This document shows, piece after piece, positions 26,254-34,793 of a DNA stretch of 64,000 bases (position 1 is the first letter of the stretch; each line of letters starts with the position of its first letter). Source of the DNA: Streptomyces sp. CB09001 (lineage in GTDB: Bacteria; Actinomycetota; Actinomycetes; Streptomycetales; Streptomycetaceae); assembly GCF_003369795.1 (NCBI RefSeq), contig NZ_CP026730.1:1116001-1180000 (forward strand), read 5' to 3'. The notes beneath the pieces were generated by a model. It was not told where the DNA came from. It worked only from the letters and a program-made list of their open reading frames with translations, and made no database searches. The position numbers and the translations under genes were made by a program.

Positions 26254-27591
26254 TCACTCCTCCAGCTCGGGCAGATGCGCCGGGGCCGGACAGATCCGGT
26301 CGCCGTGCTGGTCGAAGACGAACAGGTGGGCGAGGTCCACGAGGAGGGGGACCTGCATGCCGTGGCGGAGGTCGATGTCGGGGGTGGTCCGGACGATCAG
26401 GTCGCCGGGGAGGCGGCCGTCGGGGGCGGCGACCGCGGGTCCGGGCTCCGGAGGTTCGTCCATGACGACCACGGGTCCGGCCCGCAGGGCGCCCGCCCGT
26501 TCCCTCAGCCGCTCCAGGACCGTTCCGTCGCGGCGGCGGCGCCTGACCGGGCGGGCGGCGGGGCGCGGGGCCTCCAGGTCGGGCACGACGGCCGGCTGTG
26601 AGCCGGTGTTGAAGTGCACGAGGACCTCGTGGCCCTGGAACTCGACGTGCTCCACGAGCCCGGTGAGCAGCACCTCGCCGGGGCGTGCGGACGAGGGTTT
26701 CGCGATCCGGACGGCCTCCGAGCGCAGGCCCACGATGACCTCGCGGCCCTGCTGGACACGGAGCAACTGGTGGTCCAGGGAGAGCGGTTCGGGCAGGCGC
26801 AGGAACTGCTTGCCCAGGCTGATGGTCATCGCCCCGTCCAGCGGGGCGCGCACGAGGCCGCGCAGCAGGTTGATGCGCGGGGTGCCGATGAAGGCGGCGA
26901 CGAAGACGTTGCGGGGCAGGGCGTAGACGGCTCGCGGGGTGTCCACCTGCTGGAGTACGCCGCCGCGCAGGACGGCGACGCGGTCGCCCAGCGACATGGC
27001 CTCGGACTGGTCGTGGGTGACGTAGATCGTCGTGACGCCCAGCTCCCGGGTCAGCCGGGTGATCTCGGCGCGCAGGTGGTTGCGCAGCTTGGCGTCGAGG
27101 TTGGACAGCGGCTCGTCCATCAGGAAGGCGGTGGGGTGGCGGGAGATGGCCCGGCCCATGGCGACCCGCTGGCGTTCGCCGCCGGAGAGCTGGGCGGGGA
27201 GGCGGTCGAGGGGGTCCTCGATGCCCAGCATGCGGGCGGTGGCGTCCACGCGGGGGGTGTGGTCGGTCTGCGGGTCCTCGACGCGCAGCGGGAAGCCGAT
27301 GTTCCCGCGGGTGGTCATGTTGGGGTACAGGGCGAAGTTCTGGAAGACCATCGCCATCCGCCGCTCGGCGGGGAGGAGGTCGTTGGCGTACGCGCCGTCC
27401 AGCGTCAGCTCCCCCTCGGTGATCTCCTCCAGCCCGGCGATCATGCGCAGCACGGTCGACTTGCCGCAGCCGGAGGGGCCGAGCAGGACGAGGAACTCGC
27501 CCGGCGCGATGTCCAGCGACAGCCGGTCCACCACGCGGACGCCTCGCGTGTAGGTCTTGCTCACGTCGTGCAGGGAGATGGCGCGTGTCAT
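26254..27591 (-). CDS. ABC transporter ATPase of the MalK/UgpC type
   Basis: ATPase of 445 residues. Walker A GPSGCGKST, signature LSGGERQRVAMGRA, Walker B AFLMDEPLSNLDAKLR, switch His in THDQSEAMSLG. The first 235 residues are the nucleotide-binding domain and the rest the TOBE-containing regulatory domain of sugar importers. The C-terminal end is some 60 residues longer than usual and contains Arg/Pro-rich stretches before a final domain (GQHGDRICPAPAHLPELEE-like). No permease or binding protein is nearby, so it may energise several sugar importers in trans, as MsiK does. Confidence 0.85.
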   Translation of the reverse strand: MTRAISLHDVSKTYTRGVRVVDRLSLDIAPGEFLVLLGPSGCGKSTVLRMIAGLEEITEGELTLDGAYANDLLPAERRMAMVFQNFALYPNMTTRGNIGFPLRVEDPQTDHTPRVDATARMLGIEDPLDRLPAQLSGGERQRVAMGRAISRHPTAFLMDEPLSNLDAKLRNHLRAEITRLTRELGVTTIYVTHDQSEAMSLGDRVAVLRGGVLQQVDTPRAVYALPRNVFVAAFIGTPRINLLRGLVRAPLDGAMTISLGKQFLRLPEPLSLDHQLLRVQQGREVIVGLRSEAVRIAKPSSARPGEVLLTGLVEHVEFQGHEVLVHFNTGSQPAVVPDLEAPRPAARPVRRRRRDGTVLERLRERAGALRAGPVVVMDEPPEPGPAVAAPDGRLPGDLIVRTTPDIDLRHGMQVPLLVDLAHLFVFDQHGDRICPAPAHLPELEE

Positions 27592-27815
27592 GGAGGTGCC
27601 CCCGGGGGCTCACTGAGCTCTGGTGCTCCGCGGTCGGACGCCCTCGTGCGGGTCGTACGGGGCGTGTGAGTCACGGAAGTTAACGGACCGTGCCCGGCCT
27701 GGGGAAGACACCGGACGACATCTCGCCGCGACCGTCCATCTGGTGAGAAAGCGGACGGCCGGATTCAGGGGGTGGGGCGTCTCACGACGTGATCATGCCG
27801 GGTCCGGCCGCCGCG

Positions 27816-28022
27816 TCAGCCGTCCGACGAGCCGTCCGGGTCGCCGCCCCCGCGGTGGCCGCCGGAGCGGCGGGACGCGCGGACCAGCTCGCCCGCCGCC
27901 AGGGTCGCGGTCGCCACCGCGCGTGTCCAGGGCGGACCGCCGCGGCCCGCCCACACGACGCAGGCGCAGCCGCCGACGACGAGGAGCAGGACGACGGACA
28001 GAACTATCAGGATCATGCTCAT
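27816..28022 (-). CDS. Very small membrane protein coupled to the MFS gene
   Basis: Protein of 68 residues: one hydrophobic helix at residues 3-25 (ILIVLSVVLLLVVGGCACVVW), then a basic Gly/Arg tail. Its ATG (28022) overlaps the TGA stop of the MFS gene as ATGA, so translation is coupled. I do not recognise the family. It could be an accessory subunit of the transporter. No gene lies between its end and the ABC ATPase start (27592-27815). Confidence 0.65.
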   Translation of the reverse strand: MSMILIVLSVVLLLVVGGCACVVWAGRGGPPWTRAVATATLAAGELVRASRRSGGHRGGGDPDGSSDG

Positions 28023-29287
28023 CCTTTCGACTCCCGGCACGGCCGGCTGTCGCCCGCCCGGTCCGGGACATCCTGCCCGATCTCCGGGCTCCGGCGGTCG
28101 GTTCCCCGGCCGGCCGCACCGGTGGACGGCGCACGCAGGGCGACGCCCGAGGAGAGCAGGAGGAGGGCGCCCAGCATCACGAAGGGCGCCGCCACGCCCG
28201 CGACGCCCGCGATCAGGCCCGCGGCGGCGGGGGCGGCGACCTGGCCGAGGCGGTTGCCGGTCAGGCGCAGGGCGAGGACCGTGGAGCGCGCCTCGTCGGG
28301 GGCCGCCTGCACGACCGTGGTCATGGACAGCGGCTGACCGACACCCAGGCAGAAGCCGAGGACGACCAGCATCAGGGCGAGCGCCCACACCGGCACCGGC
28401 AGCGCGACCCCGGCGCACAGCAGGGCGGCCAGCAGACACGTGACCGTGAGCAGCACCGTGCGTCCGAGCAGCCGCAGCAGGGGCGTCAGCACGAGCCGGC
28501 AGGCGATCGTCGCGGCGGCCCGCAGGCTGAGCAGTACGCCGATCACGGCCGGGGAGATTCCCCGGTGCTCGCCGACCACCGGCAGGTAGGCGGTGAGGAT
28601 GTCGGTCGCGGAGAGCACGGAGAGGCTGATCAGGATGCCCGCGGGCACGCCCCGGGCCCGCAGGATGCTCCCCACGGGGACGCGCGCACCCTGCCGCGTA
28701 CGGGACTCGGCGGCGCCGGGGTGCTCTATGCGCCACAGGGACGTGAAGGCGACCGCCGCTCCCCCGCCCGCCACCACCAGGGCGAGCGCGCTGCTGCCGG
28801 CCATGTCGGGGCCCCCGATGAGCGCGCCCGCGGCGACGGGGCCGATCAGCTGGCCGAGCGAGGCGCCGATGGTGAAGTGGCCGAAGTTGCGGTCCTGTTC
28901 GTGCGGCGCGGACTGGCGGGCGACCAGGGACTGGGCGCCGATCACGAAGCAGAGGTGTCCGAGGCCCATCACACCGCTCCACAGGGCCATCGTCCCCAGG
29001 GACCCGGCGACGCCGCTCAGCGCGCAGCCCCCGGCGATGAGCACCACTCCGACGGGCAGCAGCGGCGCACAGCGCCCGTGGTCGGTGCGGCGGCCCAGCG
29101 GAACGGCGGCGAACAGCGGCAGCAGCGCGTACACACCGGCGATGACACCGACGGCCCGTTCGTCCGCGCCCAGCGCGAGGGCCCGGTAGGAGACGGCGGG
29201 CCGGGCCATGGACACCGCGGCCTGGGCGAAGCCGAAGGCGATGACGAGGCGGAGCAGCCAGCCGCGGTTCCCACCACCGGGCACCAT
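28019..29287 (-). CDS. MFS transporter
   Basis: Twelve-helix major-facilitator protein of 422 residues. The loop between helices 2 and 3 reads LGRRTDHGR (MFS motif A-like). Helices 5-7 have the signature NFGHFTIGASLGQLIGPVAAGALIGG. ATG 29287 is preferred, with GGAAAGGA 7 nt upstream. Cargo unknown. It ends in a 4-bp overlap with the small membrane protein and is 64 nt downstream of the CitMHS gene on the same strand. Confidence 0.83.
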   Translation of the reverse strand: MVPGGGNRGWLLRLVIAFGFAQAAVSMARPAVSYRALALGADERAVGVIAGVYALLPLFAAVPLGRRTDHGRCAPLLPVGVVLIAGGCALSGVAGSLGTMALWSGVMGLGHLCFVIGAQSLVARQSAPHEQDRNFGHFTIGASLGQLIGPVAAGALIGGPDMAGSSALALVVAGGGAAVAFTSLWRIEHPGAAESRTRQGARVPVGSILRARGVPAGILISLSVLSATDILTAYLPVVGEHRGISPAVIGVLLSLRAAATIACRLVLTPLLRLLGRTVLLTVTCLLAALLCAGVALPVPVWALALMLVVLGFCLGVGQPLSMTTVVQAAPDEARSTVLALRLTGNRLGQVAAPAAAGLIAGVAGVAAPFVMLGALLLLSSGVALRAPSTGAAGRGTDRRSPEIGQDVPDRAGDSRPCRESKG

Positions 29288-29351
29288 GATCGTGTCCTTT
29301 CCCGACAATTCCCGAACGACCCTTGAACGACCCCTGAGCGACCCCTGGCGG

Positions 29352-30788
29352 TCAGATGATGCCGAACAGGATGCCCGCCGCGAGGATCACCAGGCTCGTC
29401 AGGACGGCCCACTTCACCACGAACCGCGTGTGGTCCCCGAACTCGACCTTGGCCATGCCGACCAGGACGTACACGGCCGGGACGAGCGGGCTGGACATGT
29501 GCAGCGGCTGGCCGACGATCGAGGCGCGGGCGATCTCCAGCGTCGACACGCCGTGCGCCTGGCCGGCCTCGGCGAGCACCGGCAGGACGCCGAAGTAGAA
29601 GCCGTCGTTCGACATGAAGTAGGTCAGCGGCAGGCTCAGCAGGCCGGTGACCAGGCCCATGTGCGGGCCCATGCCGTCGGGGATGGTGTCCACGAGCCAG
29701 TTGGCCATGTGGTCGACCATGCCGGTGCCGGTGAGGACGCCGGTGAAGACGGCGGCGGCGAAGACCATGCCGGAGACGTTGAGGACGTTGTCGGCGTGGG
29801 CCGCGATGCGGGCCTTCTGGTCCGGGATGTGCGGGAAGTTGACGGTGAGGGCGAGCGCGGCGCCGATCAGGAAGAGCACCGGAATCGGCAGCAGCTCCAT
29901 GATCATGGCGGTGAGCAGCGCGACCGTGAGCAGCGCGTTGAACCAGTACAGCCTGGGCCGCAGGGTCGGCCGGTCCGGGTCGAGGCCCTTGAAGTCGTCG
30001 TCGGACTCGCCGCCGGACTCGGCGTCCCGGTCGCCCGCCTCGCCGGAGCCACCCGCCGCACCGCGAGCCGCACCGGCGCCGGCACCGGCACGCGCGCCGG
30101 ACGCACCCGCACCCGCACCGACCAGCACCGTCTCGGTCTCCGGCTCCCGCTCCAGTGCCTCGTCCAGCGACAGCGTGCCCAGCCGCCTGCGCTCGCGCAG
30201 ACCGAGCACGTACGCCAGGACGACGACCGCGACCAGGCCCACGGCCAGGGCCGGGATCATCGGGACGAAGATGTCGGTGGCGTCGACCTTCAGGGCGGTG
30301 GCGGCACGGGCCGTGGGACCGCCCCAGGGCAGCGTGTTCATCACGCCGTTGGCCATAGCGGCGACGCCGGTCATCACGACCAGGCTCATCTTCAGCCGCT
30401 TGTACAGCGGGTACATCGCCGAGACCGTGATCATGAAGGTGGTGGAGCCGTCGCCGTCCAGCGAGACGATCGCGGCGAGCAGCGCCGTGCCGACGACGAT
30501 GCGCATCGGGTCGGCCCTGCAGAACTTCAGGATGGCCCGGACGATCGGGTCGAAGAGCCCGACGTCGATCATCACACCGAAGTAGACGATCGCGAACATG
30601 AGCATCGCCGCGGTGGGGGCGAGGCTGGACACGCCGTCGATGACGTAGTCGCCGAGGTGGGCGCCCTTGCCGACGAGCACGCAGAACAGCGCGGGAATCA
30701 GCACGAGCGCCGCGATCGGCGACATCTTCTTCATCATGATCAGGACCAGGAAGGTCGCGATCATGGCGAAGCCGAGGATGGTCAGCAT
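29352..30788 (-). CDS. CitMHS-family citrate:H+/metal symporter
   Basis: Membrane carrier of 478 residues. Signature parts: LIMMKKMSPIAALVLIPALFCVL, SLDGDGSTTFMITVSAMYPLYKRL, MNTLPWGGPTARAATAL, YFMSNDGFYFGVLPVLAEAG and HMSSPLVPAVYVLVG. These are characteristic of CitMHS carriers that import citrate complexed with divalent metal. An unusual Ala/Gly-rich low-complexity loop (about residues 230-265, GAGAGASGARAGAGAG) sits between helices. ATG 30788 is chosen over a long upstream extension that would contain the promoter. Confidence 0.88.
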   Translation of the reverse strand: MLTILGFAMIATFLVLIMMKKMSPIAALVLIPALFCVLVGKGAHLGDYVIDGVSSLAPTAAMLMFAIVYFGVMIDVGLFDPIVRAILKFCRADPMRIVVGTALLAAIVSLDGDGSTTFMITVSAMYPLYKRLKMSLVVMTGVAAMANGVMNTLPWGGPTARAATALKVDATDIFVPMIPALAVGLVAVVVLAYVLGLRERRRLGTLSLDEALEREPETETVLVGAGAGASGARAGAGAGAARGAAGGSGEAGDRDAESGGESDDDFKGLDPDRPTLRPRLYWFNALLTVALLTAMIMELLPIPVLFLIGAALALTVNFPHIPDQKARIAAHADNVLNVSGMVFAAAVFTGVLTGTGMVDHMANWLVDTIPDGMGPHMGLVTGLLSLPLTYFMSNDGFYFGVLPVLAEAGQAHGVSTLEIARASIVGQPLHMSSPLVPAVYVLVGMAKVEFGDHTRFVVKWAVLTSLVILAAGILFGII

Positions 30789-30796
30789 GAGTGAGT

Positions 30797-30853
30797 ACCT
30801 AACGTTCGCCCTTGAACATCCCACCGGGGCAGGCGGTGCGAGCGACGTTAGGT
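30797..30853. promoter_or_regulatory. Inverted repeat in the CitMHS leader
   Basis: ACCTAACGT at 30797-30805 and ACGTTAGGT at 30845-30853, perfect 9-bp arms 39 nt apart. The near arm lies 9 nt upstream of the CitMHS start. It could be paired operator half-sites or an mRNA stem. Confidence 0.4.
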
Positions 30854-30911
30854 GGCGCGAAGCAGCGTTAACAAGACGTTGACATGCGAGCAATAAGCGC
30901 AGAATTCCAGG

Positions 30912-33155
30912 TCACAGCTCTGCGCCGGTCAACGGTGTGAGCGTTACGGGTACGCCGTTGAGGACGGCGTTGCCCGAGAGCGGGTCCAGCGTGCCGCCGT
31001 CGAGGAGCTGGTTGACGTTGACGCCGGGATCGGCGGCGGCGTGCGTCTGGCGGGTGCCGGGCCGGTCGTGGCCCCAGCCGTGCGGGATGCTGACCACGCC
31101 GGGGCGGACGGTGTCGGTGATCTCGGCGGGGACGGTCACCGCTCCCCCGGGCCCCTTCACGCGCACGGGTTGCGCACCGCGCACACCCAGCCGTGCGGCG
31201 TCCTCGGGGTGGACGTGCAGGGTGCAGCGGTTGGAGCCGCCGGTGAGGGCGGGGACGTTGTGCATCCAGCTGTTGTTGGAGCGCAGGTGGCGGCGGCCGA
31301 CGAGGACGAGCCCGGCGGGGCGCTCGTCCAGGGCCCGGGCGAGGCGCGGCAGGTCGGCGGCGATCGGTGCCGGGAGCAGTTCCACCTTGCCGCTGCGGGT
31401 CTTCAGGGGCTGCGGCAGGCGGGGACGCAGCGGGCCGAGGTCGATGCCGTGCGGGTGGGCGAGGAGCCGCTCCAGGGTCAGCCCGTCGGGCCGGGCGCCG
31501 AAGCCGTCGCCGTAGGGGCCGAGGCGCAGCATCAGGTCGAGGCGCCGCTCGGGGCCGTCCTCGCCGGTGAGCAGGGCGGTCAGTTCGCCGGGGTCGCGGC
31601 CGTGCACGGGTGAGTGCGGCTCCCGCACGGACCTGGCGAGGGTCTGTTCGATCACCATGGCGTCGACGGCGGCGGGGTCGGTGCCGTGCGCGCCGCCGAC
31701 GGCCAGGGTGAGCCGGGCGAGGATCTCCGTCTCGGCCCTCCTGCCGGGCTCCAGCGGGACGGCGGGGCGGGTGTAGCGGACCTGGTTGCGCACGGCGAGG
31801 GTGTTGAAGGCGAAGTCGTGGTGCGGGCTCTGGGCGGGCGGGGGCGGCGGCAGGACGACGTGGGCGTGGCGGGAGGTCTCGTTGAGGTAGGGGTCGACGC
31901 TCACCATGAAGTCGAGGGAGTCCAGCGCCTTGTCGAGCCGGTCGCCGTCGGGCGCGGACAGGACGGGGTTGGCGGCGATGGTGAGCAGCGCGCGGACCGG
32001 CTCGCCGTCGTCGGTGGCGGTGTCGATCTCCTCGGCGAGGGCGGACAGGGGCAGTTCGCCCTTCGCCTCGGGGTGCCCGCTCACCCGGGAGCGCCAGCGG
32101 CCGAGCGCGAAGCCGCGGCCGGGTCCGGCGGGGCGCGGGGTCCGGTCGGTGGCGGCCTGCGGGAAGAGCGCGCCGCCGGGCCGGTCGAGGTTGCCGGTGA
32201 GGATGTTGAGGACGTCCACGAGCCAGCTGGCGAGGGTGCCGTGCGGGACGGTGCAGCTGCCGATGCGGCCGTAGACGGCGGCGGTGGGGGCGGCGGCGAG
32301 TTCACGGGCGAGGGCGCGCGTCACGTCGGCGTCCACGTCGCAGGCGGCGGCGACGGACTCGGGGGTGAAGTCGCGTACGGCGGCCCCGACGTCGTCCACT
32401 CCCCCGACGTGCGGGGCGAGTGCGCCGAGGTCGACCAGTCCCTCCTCGTACAGCACGTGGGCCATCGCGGCCAGCAGCAGCGCGTCGGTGCCGGGGCGGA
32501 TCGGCACGTGCCGGTCGGCGAGCTTCGCGGTGCGGGTGCGACGCGGGTCGATGACGGTGAGGGTGCCGCCGCGGGCCTTCAGGGCCCTGAGCCGGCCGGG
32601 GAAGTCCGGGGCGGTGCACAGACTGCCGTTGGACTCCAGCGGGTTGGCGCCGATGAGCAGGAGGTGGTCGGTGCGGTCCAGGTCGGGCACCGGGATGGCG
32701 TTCGCGTCGCCGAAGAGCAGTCCGCTGGAGACGTGCTTGGGCATCTGGTCGAGCGTGGACGCGGTGAAGAGGCTGCGGCTGCCGAGGGCGCCGAGCAGGA
32801 CGTTCGGGTAGAGGGCGCCGGCGACGGTGTGCACGTTGGGGTTGCCGAGGACCACGCCGACGGAGTGCGGCCCGTACCGCTCGACGAGGGGCCGGACGCC
32901 GGCGGCGACCGCGTCGAAGGCCTCCTCCCAGGTGGCTTCGCGCAGTTCGCCGTTGCGGCGCACCAAGGGCGCCCGCAGCCGGTCGGGGTCGGCGTCGACG
33001 GCGCCGAAGGAGGCGCCCTTGGGGCAGATGAAGCCGTGGCTGAACACGTCGTCGCGATCGCCGCGGGCGGCGGTGACCGTGCTGCCGTCGATGGTGAGGG
33101 CCAGGCCGCAGGTGGCCTCGCACAGGGGGCAGATACGCAGGGCGGTGCGGGGCAC
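30912..33155 (-). CDS. Molybdopterin-dependent oxidoreductase
   Basis: Protein of 747 residues. [4Fe-4S] ligands Cys9, Cys12, Cys16 and Cys44 (ICPLCEATCG and GFICPKG). Then the molybdopterin domain (LLIGANPLESNGS, TVIDPRRTRTAKLADRHVPIRPGTDALLLAAM) and a C-terminal molydopterin dinucleotide-binding domain (HPEDAARLGVRGAQPVRVKGPGG). The type is close to formate dehydrogenase / assimilatory reductase alpha subunits, but no beta subunit or FdhD is nearby. GTG 33155 has GGGAGG 5 nt upstream. The box at 33201 suggests TetR control. Confidence 0.87.
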   Translation of the reverse strand: MPRTALRICPLCEATCGLALTIDGSTVTAARGDRDDVFSHGFICPKGASFGAVDADPDRLRAPLVRRNGELREATWEEAFDAVAAGVRPLVERYGPHSVGVVLGNPNVHTVAGALYPNVLLGALGSRSLFTASTLDQMPKHVSSGLLFGDANAIPVPDLDRTDHLLLIGANPLESNGSLCTAPDFPGRLRALKARGGTLTVIDPRRTRTAKLADRHVPIRPGTDALLLAAMAHVLYEEGLVDLGALAPHVGGVDDVGAAVRDFTPESVAAACDVDADVTRALARELAAAPTAAVYGRIGSCTVPHGTLASWLVDVLNILTGNLDRPGGALFPQAATDRTPRPAGPGRGFALGRWRSRVSGHPEAKGELPLSALAEEIDTATDDGEPVRALLTIAANPVLSAPDGDRLDKALDSLDFMVSVDPYLNETSRHAHVVLPPPPPAQSPHHDFAFNTLAVRNQVRYTRPAVPLEPGRRAETEILARLTLAVGGAHGTDPAAVDAMVIEQTLARSVREPHSPVHGRDPGELTALLTGEDGPERRLDLMLRLGPYGDGFGARPDGLTLERLLAHPHGIDLGPLRPRLPQPLKTRSGKVELLPAPIAADLPRLARALDERPAGLVLVGRRHLRSNNSWMHNVPALTGGSNRCTLHVHPEDAARLGVRGAQPVRVKGPGGAVTVPAEITDTVRPGVVSIPHGWGHDRPGTRQTHAAADPGVNVNQLLDGGTLDPLSGNAVLNGVPVTLTPLTGAEL

Positions 33156-33200
33156 GGGGTCCTCCCGGAAGGCGGCGGTGGCGCGCTGTGCCCGGCGAGC

Positions 33201-33218
33201 ATACCGACCGGTAGGCAT
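33201..33218. promoter_or_regulatory. TetR-type operator before the molybdopterin oxidoreductase
   Basis: ATACCGACC-GGTAGGCAT, 7 of 9 arm positions symmetric; differs from the box at 7524 at one position. Located 46-63 nt upstream of the start. Confidence 0.55.
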
Positions 33219-33280
33219 GTTGGGGAGGGGGCGGACGGACGGCGGCAGGGGGGTTCGGGTGGCCGCGCGGCCGCGCCCGG

Positions 33281-33910
33281 TCAGTCGAGCACGCGCCCCA
33301 GGTACGCCCGCAGCAGCTCCCGGGCCTCCCCGATGATCTTCTCGTCCCCGTCCGGCGCGACCCGGAAGGCGAGTTGCACGAGGGTGTCGGCGGTCTCCAC
33401 CGCGACGAGGAAGACACGGCGCAGGTCGTCGTCGGGGCGGCGGCCCAGATAGCCGGAGAGCAGTTCGGTGAGGCGCTCGGCGACGCGGTGGTTGGGCACG
33501 GCGTGGCGGTCGCCGACCGGGATCTGGTTGCCGAAGTCGATCAGGGAGAAGCCGGGCGCGGTCCGCTTCATCGCCAGGTACTCGTCGAGCACGGCGTCCA
33601 GCGCACCGCGCCAGCCGCCGCCGTCCGGCACCGAGTCCGCCTCCGTCAGCCGTTCGGTCACGCGCTCCGTGTAGCGCTCCAGGTTGCGCTGGGCCAGGGC
33701 GTCGGCCATCTGCCGCTTGTTGCCGAAGAAGCGGTACACCGACCCGATGGGCACGTCCGCGCGCAGCGCCACGGCCCGGGTGCTGAGGGCGTCGTAACCG
33801 ACCTCGTCGAGGAGGTCGGCGCAGGCGTCGAGGATCCGGGTCAGCCGTTCGGCGCTGCGTCGCTGCACGGGGGCACGACGGAGCGGGGTCGCGTGGGACA
33901 CGGTCCTCAT
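33281..33910 (-). CDS. TetR-family regulator
   Basis: Protein of 209 residues. HTH in RSAERLTRILDACADLLDEVGYDALSTRAVALRADVPIGSVYRFFGNKRQMADAL; the C-terminal part contains DFGNQIP. It is upstream of the molybdopterin gene on the same strand, with a 125-nt gap that holds the ATACCGACC box, so it may regulate that gene. The ATG is at 33910. Confidence 0.83.
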   Translation of the reverse strand: MRTVSHATPLRRAPVQRRSAERLTRILDACADLLDEVGYDALSTRAVALRADVPIGSVYRFFGNKRQMADALAQRNLERYTERVTERLTEADSVPDGGGWRGALDAVLDEYLAMKRTAPGFSLIDFGNQIPVGDRHAVPNHRVAERLTELLSGYLGRRPDDDLRRVFLVAVETADTLVQLAFRVAPDGDEKIIGEARELLRAYLGRVLD

Positions 33911-34007
33911 GATGCCCTGCCCACCCGGCCGGGTGAACCGCGCCCTCCGGTACGGCCGGGGGCGCCCGCCGGACCTCCGGGGCTACGGAGGAGCGGGGCG
34001 GGCGCGC

Positions 34008-34577
34008 TCACCGGTCCGCCGCCGGCCCGGTGACCGACCGGCCCTCGATCTGCTCCGGCTGCGTCGCGCCGGTCGGCTCCGCGTCCGATGCCGTGATGTC
34101 CGCGGTGCTCTCCACGGGTTCGCCGTCGACGGCCCAGACGGTGTCGTCGTCGGCGTACAGGCGGACCGTGAGCTCGTGCGTGCCGCGCGGGACCAGGCCG
34201 GCGGGAAGGCGGTACCGGGGGCCGCGCAGCAGGGTGAGGAGGTCGCCGTCGAGGAAGAGGTGGGCGACACCGCGGCCGGCCACCGCCCGCGCCTGTGCGC
34301 CGTCCGGCGAGAACCTGAACTCGCGGACGGTCAGGCGCACGTCCCAGCTGTCGTCGGCCTCGGGCTGCACCTCGATGCCGACCTCGGGGGCACGCTCGGC
34401 GTCCACCTCGCGGTAGCGCCGGCCCTCCTCGTCGGTGTCCTCGAGCAGCCTGCCCACCGGTGTGGCCGAATCCCCGGCCTCCGGTTCTTCCACGTCCCCG
34501 GAGCCGCAGCCCGCCGATCCCGTCAACAGCAGGACACAGACCGCGAGCACGGCGAGCACTCCCCGCGTCCACGACAT
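34008..34577 (-). CDS. Lipoprotein of unknown function
   Basis: Protein of 189 residues with a lipoprotein signal: VLAVLAVCVLLLTGSAGC, lipid-modified Cys24 within GSAGC. The mature part is acidic, then a beta-rich region (DSWDVRLTVREFRFSPDGAQARAVAGRGVAHLFLDGDLLTLLRGPRYRLPAGLVPRGTHELTVRLYADD). I infer an extracytoplasmic role; its His-containing strand pattern resembles small copper- or cupredoxin-like folds, without clear ligands. Divergent from hmgA. Confidence 0.7.
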   Translation of the reverse strand: MSWTRGVLAVLAVCVLLLTGSAGCGSGDVEEPEAGDSATPVGRLLEDTDEEGRRYREVDAERAPEVGIEVQPEADDSWDVRLTVREFRFSPDGAQARAVAGRGVAHLFLDGDLLTLLRGPRYRLPAGLVPRGTHELTVRLYADDDTVWAVDGEPVESTADITASDAEPTGATQPEQIEGRSVTGPAADR

Positions 34578-34738
34578 GACGCGAGACTAGAACACGGGTC
34601 CGACAGTCCGGATCCTCCGGGGGTCTGGTTCCGGTCATCCTCACGACGGACGCCACGGCGGAGCGGCCGACACGCCGCGGCCCAGCAGGAGCGGAGCGGG
34701 GAAGTCCTCTTGTGCCCTCTTGCGCGCGGGAAACCGCA

Positions 34739-34762
34739 ATCCTACGGTGTGCCATAGGAATC
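34739..34762. promoter_or_regulatory. 24-bp palindrome over the hmgA -10 region
   Basis: Arms ATTCCTACGG and CCATAGGAAT, separated by TGTG, pair at 9 of 10 positions. They cover a -10-like TACGGT (34744-34749), which has a TTGCGC -35 18 nt upstream. The hmgA start is 34794. A half-site TTCCTAC recurs at about 36116 just before the GntR gene. Confidence 0.6.
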
Positions 34763-34793
34763 GGGTGGGAATCGGGTTGCGAGGGAGCGATCA

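Noticed and set aside
28019..28022. Possible frameshift between MFS and the small membrane protein
   Set aside because: The MFS carrier is full length and ends normally; the ATGA overlap is a standard coupled start.
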